A stretch of DNA of 64,000 nt from Opitutaceae bacterium (GTDB lineage Bacteria > Verrucomicrobiota > Verrucomicrobiia > Opitutales > Opitutaceae), in the NCBI GenBank assembly GCA_016794785.1, contig JAEUHC010000027.1:372001-436000 (forward strand), read 5' to 3'. The notes beneath the pieces are model-generated. The model was not told where the DNA came from. It made no database searches and saw nothing but the letters and a program-made list of their open reading frames with translations. The position numbers and the translations under genes are program-made. The number at the start of each line of letters is the position of its first letter. Positions within the stretch are counted from its first letter, which is position 1. Below are positions 15,362 through 29,336 of the stretch, piece by piece.

Positions 15362-16768
15362 TCAGATGTGAATCGCCTCGCCCGTGGTGGCCGCCGCGGC
15401 CTCCATCAGAGCCTCGCTCAGCGTCGGGTGCGCGTGGATCGTGCGGTGGACTTCGTCGATTGAGAGCTCGGTGTTCATCGCCAGCACGTATTCCGCGATC
15501 AGCTCCGGCGCCTCGTTGCCGAGGATGTGCGCGCCGTAGATTTCGCCGGTCTTCGCGTCGGAGATCAACTTCACGAAACCCTCCGAGTCGCCGGCCGCGA
15601 CAGCCTTGCCCGAGGCGGTGAAGGGGAATTTGCCGACCTTGTAGTCGAGTTTCTTTTCCTTCGCCTGCTTCTCGGTCAGCCCCGTGCTCGCGATCTGCGG
15701 CTGGCAATAGGTAGCGCCCGGGAAGATCTTCACGCGGCCCGCGTGGTGGTGGCCGAACATCGCGTTGACGGCGTTGACCGCCTCAAACGTCGCCACGTGC
15801 GCGAGCCACGGCGGCCCGATGATGTCGCCCGCCGCGTAGATGCCCTTCACGCTGCTCTCGTAGCGGTCGTTGACCTTCACGTAGCCGCGCTCGAGCTCGA
15901 GCTTCACGCCCTTGGCGACCGTGCCCTCGAGATTGGGCACCACGCCGATGGCGAGCAGCAGTGACTCGGCCTCGACCTCGGTCGAGTTGGCCTCGCCGGT
16001 CTTCACCAGCGACAACTCAACCTTGTCCTTTTTCACGCGGATGTTCTCGACCTTGGTGCCGACGTGGACGGCGATGCCCTGCTTCTCGAAGGAACGGTGC
16101 AGGCCCTTGGCAACTTCCTCGTCCTCGACCGGCACGATCTGCGGCAGCATCTCGACGAGCGTGACCTTCGTGCCGAAGGCGTTGAAGAAATACGCGAACT
16201 CCACGCCAATCGCGCCCGCGCCGATGATCACGATCGACTTCGGTGGCGACTTGCGAGGTTCGAGCGCCTCGCGCGAGGTCATCACGCGCTGGCCGTCCAC
16301 TTTCAGATCAGGCAGCGTCCGCGGCTTGCAGCCGGTGGCGATGAGCACGTTCTTTGTCTTGAAAAATTTCCCCTTGTGCTCGCCTTCGGTCACTTCGACG
16401 AGGCCCGGGGCGCTCACCGTTGCCTTGCCGACGAAGTAGTCGACCTTGTTCTTGCGGAAGAGGAACTCGACGCCCTTGGCCATCTGCCCGGCCACGCCGC
16501 GCGAGCGATCCATCACCTTGGCGAAGTCGAAGCTCGCGCCCTTCAGCGCCACGCCGAACGTCTCGGCCTTTGCGAGCGAGCGGTAGAACTCCGCGCTCTT
16601 CAGCAGCGCCTTGGTCGGGATGCAGCCCCAGTTGAGGCAGGTGCCGCCGGCGCGCTCGAGCTCGATGCACGCGACTTTCTTCCCGAGCTGCCCGGCGCGA
16701 ATCGCGCCCGCGTAGCCCGCGGGGCCGCCGCCAATGACAATGAGATCGTATTCGATGGTATCAGCCAT
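15362..16768 (-). CDS. lpdA: dihydrolipoyl dehydrogenase (E3)
   Basis: 468 residues, full length. It has an N-terminal FAD site (VIGGGPAGYAGAIRAGQLG), the redox-active disulfide GGTCLNWGCIPTK, a NAD-binding GAGAIGVEFAYFF, a second FAD motif (GIYAAGDIIG) and the C-terminal His-Glu pair HAHPTLSEALMEAA. It oxidises protein-bound dihydrolipoamide with NAD+ in the 2-oxo-acid dehydrogenase complexes or the glycine cleavage system. No E1 or E2 genes are adjacent, so it may be shared among complexes. A repeat hairpin lies just past its stop. Confidence 0.95.
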   Translation of the reverse strand: MADTIEYDLIVIGGGPAGYAGAIRAGQLGKKVACIELERAGGTCLNWGCIPTKALLKSAEFYRSLAKAETFGVALKGASFDFAKVMDRSRGVAGQMAKGVEFLFRKNKVDYFVGKATVSAPGLVEVTEGEHKGKFFKTKNVLIATGCKPRTLPDLKVDGQRVMTSREALEPRKSPPKSIVIIGAGAIGVEFAYFFNAFGTKVTLVEMLPQIVPVEDEEVAKGLHRSFEKQGIAVHVGTKVENIRVKKDKVELSLVKTGEANSTEVEAESLLLAIGVVPNLEGTVAKGVKLELERGYVKVNDRYESSVKGIYAAGDIIGPPWLAHVATFEAVNAVNAMFGHHHAGRVKIFPGATYCQPQIASTGLTEKQAKEKKLDYKVGKFPFTASGKAVAAGDSEGFVKLISDAKTGEIYGAHILGNEAPELIAEYVLAMNTELSIDEVHRTIHAHPTLSEALMEAAAATTGEAIHI

Positions 16769-16838
16769 GGCGCGAAGGTCGCGATGCCTCCGGCACCGTC
16801 AAACGGAAAGTCATCCCGAGCCCCGGCCCGGCCGCGGC

Positions 16839-17264
16839 CTAGATGTCGATTACGTCGTCGCGGCGGGCCCGGCCGGCCGGTGGCGTCCGCGGAGGTGGCG
16901 GAGGCGGACCCCGCCGCTGCATGAGCAGGCTGAGAATCAGATTGGTCACGCTCACCACCAGCGCGCCGCCCACGGCCGACCAGAATCCCGCGACATAAAA
17001 CCCCGTCACCAGCTGCCCCACCATGAGGAATAACAAGGCATTGATCACGACCACGCCCAGGCCCATCGTGAAAATGATGAACGGCAGCGTGAACAGCACC
17101 AGCAGCGGCCTCAGGATCGCGTTGAAGAAACTCAGCAGCAGCACGACCACGAGCAGTGTCATGCCGTCGCGGCACTCGATGCCCGGCACGATCTTGGTCG
17201 CGATGGTCACGCCGAGCGCGAGCACGGCCCAGCGCACCAGCAGTTGGAGAAACGAGGAATTCAT
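16839..17264 (-). CDS. phage holin family 4 (YvlD-like) membrane protein
   Basis: 141 residues from ATG 17264 (MNSSFLQLLVRWAVLALG). Four hydrophobic helices are visible. GIECRDGMTLLVVVLLLSFFNAILRPLL followed by LPFIIFTMGLGVVVINALLFLMV matches the holin-4 superfamily (PF04020-type) core. The C-terminus is a Pro/Arg-rich cytoplasmic tail. Despite the family name these are usually chromosomal envelope proteins, not phage lysis proteins, and no phage genes are nearby. It is divergent from the glycosyltransferase at 17306. Confidence 0.8.
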   Translation of the reverse strand: MNSSFLQLLVRWAVLALGVTIATKIVPGIECRDGMTLLVVVLLLSFFNAILRPLLVLFTLPFIIFTMGLGVVVINALLFLMVGQLVTGFYVAGFWSAVGGALVVSVTNLILSLLMQRRGPPPPPPRTPPAGRARRDDVIDI

Positions 17265-17305
17265 CGCGTGAGCCCTCACGCTCCGACTCGTCCTCCTGCC
17301 GGGCA

Positions 17306-18406
17306 ATGAAAATCCTGATCGTCCAGGATTATCTGCGCAGCGGCGGCACCGAGCGCCAGTCCGTGCTGCTCGCCAACGCCTTCGCGGCCGCGGGGCACAC
17401 GGTCACGCTGCTCACATTCCGCCCCGGCGGCCGGCTCGCCGCGACCGTCGCCGCCGGGGTGGAGCGGTGTTGCCTCCAGCCTTTCGATCTCGGGCTGGAT
17501 TGGTTTGCGCCCCGGCTCGTCGCGCGCGTCCGTGCGGCCGCGCCCGAGGTCGTGCTCTGCATGGGGCGCATGGCCAACTGCTATGCCGGCCGCCTGCAAA
17601 CCGCGCTCCCGCGCACGGCCGTCATCGCGACGATGCGCACGGGCAAGCGCCTGCCTGCGCGCTTTCGCGCATCCCTCCACGCCGTCCGCCACATCGTCGC
17701 CAACAGCCACGATGCGCGCGACACGCTCGTCCGCGAACATACGGTGCCGCGGGAAAAAATCTCCGTCATCCACAACTCCCTCGTCTTCCCTCCGCTGCCC
17801 GCTGGAGAAGCAGCGCCCTCGCCTCGTTTATCCCTTCGCGGCGCACACGGCGCCGGTCCGGCCACGACGGTGCTGCTCTGCGTCGCAATGTTTCGCCCCG
17901 AGAAAAACCAGCGCGAACTCATCGAGATCGTGGCCGGCCTGCCCGCCGCGCCCGACTGGCAGCTCTGGCTCGCCGGCGACGGCCCCGCGCGGGCCGCGTG
18001 CGAACAACTCGTCGCCCAGAAGCAGCTCGCCGCCCGGGTGAAGTTCCTCGGTTTCCACCGCGACCCCGCGCCGCTCTATCGCGCCGCCGATCTCGCCGTG
18101 CACGCCTCGTGGAGCGAGGCGCTGTCGAATTTTCTCATCGAAGCGCAGGCCCACGGCCTGCCCGCGGTCGCCTACGAGGCGCAGGGCATCGCGGAATGCT
18201 TCGTGCCCGGCCGCACCGGCTGGACGATTCCCCGCGACGAGCGCGCCGCGTTTCGCGCCGCGCTCGTGCAGCGCATCGGCGAGCCGCCGGCCGAACGCGA
18301 AGCCCGCGCCGCGGAGGCCCGCGCCTACGCGCGCACGACCTTCGATCCCACCCGCCAGGTCGCCGCCTACCTCGAACTTTTCTCCCACCTGCTTTCCCTC
18401 CGATGA
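17306..18406 (+). CDS. GT4-family glycosyltransferase
   Basis: 366 residues from ATG 17306. The N-terminal Rossmann half (ILIVQDYLRSGGTERQSVLLANAF) and C-terminal GT-B half are complete. VAMFRPEKNQ, VKFLGFHRDPAPLYRAADLAVHASWSEALSNFLIEAQAHGLPAVAYEAQGIAE is the GT4 donor-binding region, with the E-x7-E pattern. The acceptor is unknown; exopolysaccharide or LPS glycosylation is a fair guess. Its stop overlaps the start of the DeoR regulator by 4 bases, so the two are translationally coupled. A longer frame from 17156 overlaps the divergent holin-like gene and is rejected. Confidence 0.85.
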   Translation: MKILIVQDYLRSGGTERQSVLLANAFAAAGHTVTLLTFRPGGRLAATVAAGVERCCLQPFDLGLDWFAPRLVARVRAAAPEVVLCMGRMANCYAGRLQTALPRTAVIATMRTGKRLPARFRASLHAVRHIVANSHDARDTLVREHTVPREKISVIHNSLVFPPLPAGEAAPSPRLSLRGAHGAGPATTVLLCVAMFRPEKNQRELIEIVAGLPAAPDWQLWLAGDGPARAACEQLVAQKQLAARVKFLGFHRDPAPLYRAADLAVHASWSEALSNFLIEAQAHGLPAVAYEAQGIAECFVPGRTGWTIPRDERAAFRAALVQRIGEPPAEREARAAEARAYARTTFDPTRQVAAYLELFSHLLSLR

Positions 18407-19170
18407 CCAACAAGCAGCGCACCGATCTCATCGAGCGGCATATCCGCGAGCACAAATATGCCGACCTCCACTCGCTCGCGGAGCTTTACAGCGGATCGCT
18501 CTCCACGGTGCGCCGCGCGCTCGACGCGCTGGAGGCCCGCGGTGTCATCCGCCGGCACCACGGCGGCGCGTCGCTCATCGCAACCGATGCGCTCACGCAG
18601 GAGCACGATTTCGTCGGCCGCATCCAACGCCAGGCCGATCAGAAATACGCCATCGCCGCCCTGATCGCCGAGCAGGTGCAGCCGGGCACGACAGTCATCC
18701 TCGACGGCGGCACGACCACCTACGCCGTCGCGCGGCTGCTCGCTGAGAAGCGCGTGCAGGTGATCACCAACTCCCTGCCGGTCGCCAGTCTCTTCGGCGA
18801 AGTCGGCAACGCCGAGACCATCGTGACCGGCGGCAGCATCCTCGGCCGCCTCGGCACGCTGGTCGGGCCCCTCTGCGAGGCTTCCTTCGACGAAATCCAC
18901 GCCGATGTCGCTATCCTCGGCGGCACCGGCATCACCGAGAGCGGCGTCTGGAACAACAACGCCCTCGTGATCGCGATCCAGCGCAAGATGATCGCCGCGG
19001 CCGACCGCACGCTCTTCGCCCTCGATGCCACCAAGTTTGGCCGCAAGGCCCTCAGCCTCGCCGCGCCCTTCGGCCGCGGCATGACCATCGTCACCGACAC
19101 GCGGCCTGCGCCGCCGGTAGTGCACGCCATCGTCTCTGCCGGCGCCACGCTCACCCTCGCGGGCCGATAG
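18403..19170 (+). CDS. DeoR/GlpR-family transcriptional regulator
   Basis: 255 residues from ATG 18403. An N-terminal winged helix (LHSLAELYSGSLSTVRRALDALEARGVIRRHHGGAS) matches the DeoR family. The C-terminal DeoRC sensor domain shows VILDGGTTTYAVARLL, VITNSLPVA and ADVAILGGTGI, which bind a sugar phosphate in known members. The helix carries VRRALDALE in place of the usual IRRDL, so DNA contacts may differ. The ATGA overlap with the glycosyltransferase suggests they are made together. The effector and targets are unknown. Confidence 0.88.
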   Translation: MTNKQRTDLIERHIREHKYADLHSLAELYSGSLSTVRRALDALEARGVIRRHHGGASLIATDALTQEHDFVGRIQRQADQKYAIAALIAEQVQPGTTVILDGGTTTYAVARLLAEKRVQVITNSLPVASLFGEVGNAETIVTGGSILGRLGTLVGPLCEASFDEIHADVAILGGTGITESGVWNNNALVIAIQRKMIAAADRTLFALDATKFGRKALSLAAPFGRGMTIVTDTRPAPPVVHAIVSAGATLTLAGR

Positions 19171-19194
19171 CGGCAGGCGCCTTGGGTTGCATGT

Positions 19195-19250
19195 GTGGGA
19201 GCGAGCTTGCTCGCGACATCCCGCGCCGTCGCGAGCAAGCTCGCTCCCAC
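19195..19250. repeat. 23-base perfect inverted repeat, pseudomonad-REP-like
   Basis: Two 23-base arms (19195-19217 and 19228-19250) are perfect reverse complements around a 10-base spacer. Each arm begins or ends with GTGGGAGCGAGC. From memory this core is close to REP sequences of Pseudomonas. It lies between the DeoR gene and uvrA on the plus strand, where it could act as a terminator or transcript-stabilising structure. Confidence 0.9.
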
Positions 19251-19344
19251 CGAATCACGGCACCCCTGACAGCGTCATGTCAGCAGCCCTCCTCGTTTGC
19301 ATACGTCGGATTGCTATTCGCCGCGCGGTTCACTTCGTGGGCGC

Positions 19345-25144
<5,800 letters not shown>

Positions 25145-25155
<11 letters not shown>

Positions 25156-25167
25156 AGCCCCTCCCTC
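25145..25167. repeat. repeat hairpin supplying the uvrA stop codon
   Basis: GGGGC-GTAAA-GCCCC hairpin followed by TCCCTC. It matches the right half of the element at 31086 with two differences. The loop contains the TAA that ends uvrA, so the last residues of the protein come from the repeat. Confidence 0.8.
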
Positions 25168-25249
25168 AATCAAACTGCCCGGCTGCCTCTTGGCCGGAAG
25201 ACTTGCACCGTTGGACGTTCTGCTGCGTCATGTCGCCATCCCCCCGCCC

Positions 25250-26557
25250 ATGACGCCCCAATCCCGTCTCATCAACCGCCGGTATTTTTTGCGCGCGGCC
25301 GGCATCACGATCGCGCTGCCCTTGTTTGAGTCGCTCACGGGCCGCGCCGCCTCCTCCGCGCTGGGCACCAAGGCCGGCGCCGCCATCGGGGCGACCCGAC
25401 CGCGGCGCATGGTCGCCATCGGCAACATGCTCGGGTTCTACCAGCCCGCTTTTTTCCCGAAAAAGACCGGCCGCAACTATGACCTGCCGACGCTCATGGC
25501 GCCCATCGCGCCGGTGCGCGACGAACTGACCGTCTTCTCCGGCCTCGATCACGGCGTGAAGGGCGGGCACTTCGCGATCCATTCGTTCCTCAGCGGCGTG
25601 CGCTCGATCGACGCCAAGGGCATGCCCGAGGGCAACATCACCCTCGACCAGCGCGCGGCCGAGACCATCGGCGGGGCCACGAGGTTCCCCGCGCTCACCA
25701 TCGGATCGGAGGATGGCCTGCACGGCGGCTGCATGATGTCGTGGACGCGCAGCGGCACGCGCGTGCCGCCGATTCCCGGGCCGCGCGAGCTGTTCCGCAC
25801 CCTTTTCGTGTCCGACAGCGCCGCAGAGGTGTCGCGCTCGGCCGATCGCTTCAGCCTGCAAGGCTCGATCCTCGATGCTGTGAATGGCGACGCCAAGTCC
25901 CTCGGCCGCCAGCTCGGTGCGCGCGACCGCGAGAAGCTCGACGAGTATCTCACCTCCGTGCGCGACGTGGAGCAGCAGCTCGCGCTCTCGCGCCAGTGGT
26001 CGAAAATCCCGAAGCCCCAGCCCGGCATAGCCGAGCCGCCCAACACGAATTTCGTCTCCGACCTGCCCGTCTTCTACGATCTCATCGCGCTCGCGCTGCA
26101 GACCGACTCCACCCGCATCGCCACCCTCGAGATCGCGGGCGGCTTCAACTCGTCGGCCTTTGGCATCCGCAAGGATTACCACGCCCTGTCGCATCACGGG
26201 CAGGAGCCGGAGGCCATCGAGTCGCTCGTGAAGATCGAACACTACCAGATGGAGCAGTTCGCCCGCTTCGTGCAGAAGCTCGCCTCGATCAAGGACGGCG
26301 ACGCGCGCCTGCTCGACCACACCTCGGTGCTCTTCGGCTCCGGCATGGGCAACGCCAACGCCCACACCAACGGCAATCTGCCAATCATTCTGGCCGGCGG
26401 CGGCTACCGGCACGGCGAGTATCGGGCCTTCCCCGCGTCGGGCGCCGGTCGCGTGCCGCTCTGCAACCTCTACCTCTCGCTGCTGCAGGACTTCGGCGTG
26501 GAGACGAACCGCTTCGGGACGAGCACGGGCACCCTGCGCGGGCTGGAGAAGGCGTGA
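25250..26557 (+). CDS. DUF1552 protein with Tat signal
   Basis: 435 residues from ATG 25250. The N-terminus has a twin-arginine-type signal (NRRYFLRAAGITIALPLF). The body matches the DUF1552 family of Planctomycetes and Verrucomicrobia: RMVAIGNMLGFYQPAFFP, an early segment with SGLDHGVKGGH, and near the end VLFGSGMGNANAHTNGNLPIILAGG, related to the sulfatase/DUF1501 superfamily fold. It is 2 bases from the PSCyt1/DUF1592 gene. In known genomes these two families usually sit together, and the role of the pair is unresolved. ATG 25190 is an alternative start but would precede the Tat motif by a non-signal stretch. Confidence 0.85.
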   Translation: MTPQSRLINRRYFLRAAGITIALPLFESLTGRAASSALGTKAGAAIGATRPRRMVAIGNMLGFYQPAFFPKKTGRNYDLPTLMAPIAPVRDELTVFSGLDHGVKGGHFAIHSFLSGVRSIDAKGMPEGNITLDQRAAETIGGATRFPALTIGSEDGLHGGCMMSWTRSGTRVPPIPGPRELFRTLFVSDSAAEVSRSADRFSLQGSILDAVNGDAKSLGRQLGARDREKLDEYLTSVRDVEQQLALSRQWSKIPKPQPGIAEPPNTNFVSDLPVFYDLIALALQTDSTRIATLEIAGGFNSSAFGIRKDYHALSHHGQEPEAIESLVKIEHYQMEQFARFVQKLASIKDGDARLLDHTSVLFGSGMGNANAHTNGNLPIILAGGGYRHGEYRAFPASGAGRVPLCNLYLSLLQDFGVETNRFGTSTGTLRGLEKA

Positions 26558-26559
26558 GG

Positions 26560-29169
26560 ATGATCGTGATCGGGCGTTCGATTGCAGGCCCGGCCGTTGG
26601 CCGGGCTCAACCGGCCAACGGCCGGTCCGGCAAAATGCTTTGGGGCATCGTTGCCTTGATTGCCGCGGCCCCGTTCGTCGACGCCGCCACGCCCCACGCC
26701 GCGCAGAAATTCTTCGCCGACTACTGCGTCAAATGCCACGGCCCCGAGAAACAGAAGGCCGAGCGGCGCTTCGATCAGTTGCCGGCCACCGTCGATCAGC
26801 CCGACACGCTCGGCGATTTCCAGGACATCATCGACCAGCTCAACCTCGGCGAGATGCCGCCGCCCGAGGAGAAGCAGCCGCCGCGCGCCGAGATCCAAAA
26901 AATCGTGGAGCTCCTCACGCAGCAGGCCGCCGAGGGGCGCGCGAAGCTGGCCAGCACCGGCGGCCAGACTGTGCTGCGCCGTCTCAACCGCCGCGAATAT
27001 CTCAACACCGTCGGCGATCTCTTCGCCTTGAACATGGCGATGTTCGATCCCACCGCGAAATTTCCGCGGGACCAGACCGTCCACCACATGGACAACATCG
27101 GCGACGCGCTGAAAACCTCCTCCTACCTGCTCGCGCAATACGTCGAGGCCGCCGAGGCCGTCGTCGAGAAAGCCCTCGGCCAGCCACCCGTGCCCGCGCC
27201 TCGCACATGGCGCTTCACCGAGAATTTCCAGCAGCAGCCCGAACTCCGCCACTCGCACGGCAAGGTCCAGAATTTCCGCTATATGGTCCTCTACGAGGGC
27301 CTGCATTCCGAGTCGCACGAGGGCGCCTACGGTCCGTTGCTGGCGTTTTCCGAAGGCGTGCCGGCCGATGGCTGGTATGAGATTCGCGTGCGCGCCGAGG
27401 CGAAGAACCGGAAGAATCCCTACGACCCCCGCGTGTTTGGCAACGATCCGGCCGCGCCTTTTCGCCTGGGCGTCGTGCCCGGCAACGCGTGCATCGGCCC
27501 GCTCCACCACGAGCAACCACTCGAGCCCTCGCTCGGCGAAGTCACGCTGCCCGACGAGAAAATCGAGTGGCAGACCTTCCGCGTGTGGCTCGATCGCGGT
27601 TTCGCGCCGCGCTTCACGTTTCCCAACGGCCCCATCGGCGCCCGCCAGAACTGGAACCGCATCCTGCGCCAATACAACTCCAGCTTCCCCGCCGAGCTGC
27701 GCAAGACCACCGGCATCGTCGAGGCGCGCGTGGTCGTGCAGCGTCACGGCTTTGTCCCGCAGATTCGCATCCACGAGGTGGAAATCCGCGGCCCGCTCGA
27801 ATCCACCGGCCCCACCGCGAGCGAGCGCGCCATCTTCGGCGACAAGCCCTTCGCCCCCGAGCGCACGCGCGAGATCCTTACCGCCTTCGCCAAGCGCGCC
27901 TACCGCCGCCCCGCCACGACCGAGGAAGTAGATCGCCTCATGGCCGTCGTCACCAAGCGCCGCGCCGAGGGCCGCACCCCGCACGAGGCCCTGCGCGACG
28001 GACTCAAGGCCGCGCTCTGCTCGCCCGCTTTTCTCTATCTCGCGGATCCGGTAGCGAGTAATGGCAGAGGCGTCCCGCCTCTGGGCTCGCAATCCGCCAG
28101 ACCCGAGGCCCCAGACCCCAAACCCTCCTCCTTGCCTGCCGCCTCCCGCCTCCTGTCTCCCCACGCTTTGGCCGCGCGCCTCTCCTATTTCCTCTGGAGC
28201 ACGACGCCGGACGAGGAACTGACACGCGCGGCCGACACCGGCGAACTGATCTCGCCTGCCACGCTGCTCGCGCAGACGCGCCGCCTCCTCGCGAGCCCGC
28301 GCGCCGATGCATTTGTCGCGGGCCTGCTCGATAGCTGGCTCAACCTCCGCACGCTCGGCGACATGGCGCCCGATCGCGGCACGTTCACCCGCTACTACGC
28401 GCAGGGCTTGCAAGCCGCGATGCGGCGCGAGACGCAGCTCTTCACGCGCGACCTCCTCGACCGCAACGCCTCCATCGTGCGCTTCCTCGACGCCGACTAC
28501 ACCTTCGCCAACCGCCCGCTCGCGCGCCTCTACGGCGCCGAGGACGCCGTGCCCGCCGAGTCCGCGCACGAGTTTCGCCGCATCGCGCTCGTCGATCCGC
28601 GCCGCGGCGGCCTGCTCGGCCAGGGCAGCGTGCTCACCGTGAGCGCCAACGGCGTCGAGACCTCGCCCGTCACGCGTGGCGTCTGGGTGCTCGAAAACAT
28701 CCTCGGCACCCCGCCCGCCCCGCCCCCCGACAACGTCCCCGCCATCGACCCCGACGTGCGCGGCGCCAAATCCATGCGCGAGCTCCTCGCCAAACACCGC
28801 GACAACCCCGCCTGCTACGAATGCCACCGCAAGATCGACCCCCTCGGCTTCGCGCTCGAGACCTTCGATCCCATCGGCGCCGCGCGCACCACCTACGCGA
28901 AGAGCGTGCCCATCGACACCAGCGGCGAACTCCCCAACGGCCAGCGCTTCGCCGACCTCGCCGGCCTCAAGGCCCTGCTCGTCGAGCGCAAAGGCCAGTT
29001 CGCCCACATGCTCACCGAACGCCTCCTCACCTACGCCTGCGGCCGCCGCATCGAGGCGATGGACCGCCCCGCCCTCGACGCGATCCTCGCTGCCACCAAA
29101 CCCAACGACTACCCTTTCCGCGACCTCATCGAGCAGATTGTGCTGAGCGATGCGTTTCGAGGGCGGTGA
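26560..29169 (+). CDS. PSCyt1/DUF1587-DUF1592-DUF1588-DUF1585 cytochrome-type protein
   Basis: 869 residues from ATG 26560. After a signal sequence (MLWGIVALIAAAPFVDA) comes one c-type heme site, CVKCH, then RRLNRREYLNTVGDLF (DUF1587), RAYRRPATTEEVDRLM (DUF1595), RLSYFLWSTTPDEEL (DUF1592), RRGGLLGQGSVLTV plus ETSPVTRGVWVLENILG (DUF1588) and a DUF1585-like C-terminus. A second CxxCH (CYECHRKIDPLG) precedes DUF1585. It is secreted and probably electron-transferring; the substrate is unknown. ATG 26635 begins the signal peptide proper, and the 25 residues before it come largely from a two-hairpin repeat. A second repeat block (28054-28160) is translated in the middle. Confidence 0.85.
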   Translation: MIVIGRSIAGPAVGRAQPANGRSGKMLWGIVALIAAAPFVDAATPHAAQKFFADYCVKCHGPEKQKAERRFDQLPATVDQPDTLGDFQDIIDQLNLGEMPPPEEKQPPRAEIQKIVELLTQQAAEGRAKLASTGGQTVLRRLNRREYLNTVGDLFALNMAMFDPTAKFPRDQTVHHMDNIGDALKTSSYLLAQYVEAAEAVVEKALGQPPVPAPRTWRFTENFQQQPELRHSHGKVQNFRYMVLYEGLHSESHEGAYGPLLAFSEGVPADGWYEIRVRAEAKNRKNPYDPRVFGNDPAAPFRLGVVPGNACIGPLHHEQPLEPSLGEVTLPDEKIEWQTFRVWLDRGFAPRFTFPNGPIGARQNWNRILRQYNSSFPAELRKTTGIVEARVVVQRHGFVPQIRIHEVEIRGPLESTGPTASERAIFGDKPFAPERTREILTAFAKRAYRRPATTEEVDRLMAVVTKRRAEGRTPHEALRDGLKAALCSPAFLYLADPVASNGRGVPPLGSQSARPEAPDPKPSSLPAASRLLSPHALAARLSYFLWSTTPDEELTRAADTGELISPATLLAQTRRLLASPRADAFVAGLLDSWLNLRTLGDMAPDRGTFTRYYAQGLQAAMRRETQLFTRDLLDRNASIVRFLDADYTFANRPLARLYGAEDAVPAESAHEFRRIALVDPRRGGLLGQGSVLTVSANGVETSPVTRGVWVLENILGTPPAPPPDNVPAIDPDVRGAKSMRELLAKHRDNPACYECHRKIDPLGFALETFDPIGAARTTYAKSVPIDTSGELPNGQRFADLAGLKALLVERKGQFAHMLTERLLTYACGRRIEAMDRPALDAILAATKPNDYPFRDLIEQIVLSDAFRGR
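26589..26625. repeat. two-hairpin palindrome at the 5' end of the DUF1592 gene
   Basis: CCCGGCC-GTT-GGCCGGG (26589-26605) and CCGGCC-AAC-GGCCGG (26611-26625) are both perfect stems. It lies between the first ATG (26560) and the signal-peptide ATG (26635), so it is either translated or acts as a 5' untranslated structure. Confidence 0.85.
28054..28090. repeat. palindrome inside the DUF1592 gene
   Basis: CAGAGGCG-TCC-CGCCTCTG is a perfect 8-base stem (28065-28083), flanked by GCGAG (28054-28058) and CTCGC (28086-28090). It encodes SNGRGVPPLGS between DUF1595 and DUF1592. Confidence 0.8.
28098..28160. repeat. 7-base tandem array inside the DUF1592 gene
   Basis: Nine units in exact 7-base phase. 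CAGACCC occurs twice and CGCCTCC twice in succession (28140-28153); the others are close variants mostly ending in CC. It encodes the Pro/Ser-rich linker PEAPDPKPSSLPAASRLL. It directly follows the hairpin at 28054, so a palindrome and a heptad array are joined. Confidence 0.85.
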
Positions 29170-29336
29170 AAACTCTTCTCTACGATAGTGCTGCAAAAAT
29201 CCACTGGATTCATGAGTGGCAGATCTCACGGGTTTGAGATTCACGAAGGTCCAAATCTTCGTTTTCTTGAACTGGCTTTGTAGTTTATATGTATGGTTTG
29301 AGTTGACCGTCGGATGCTGGCCAAAATTCTCGGGCC

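Noticed and set aside
16839..17264. Prophage remnant, from the holin-like gene
   Set aside because: Family 4 holin-like proteins are common chromosomal membrane proteins, and no other phage genes are nearby.
25741..26559. Upstream extension of the DUF1592 frame
   Set aside because: It would overlap the DUF1552 gene for over 800 bases; the signal peptide and heme motif start after 26560.
26470..29244. 924-codon minus-strand frame opposite the DUF1592 gene
   Set aside because: Shadow of the cytochrome gene; the product is low-complexity with no recognisable motif.
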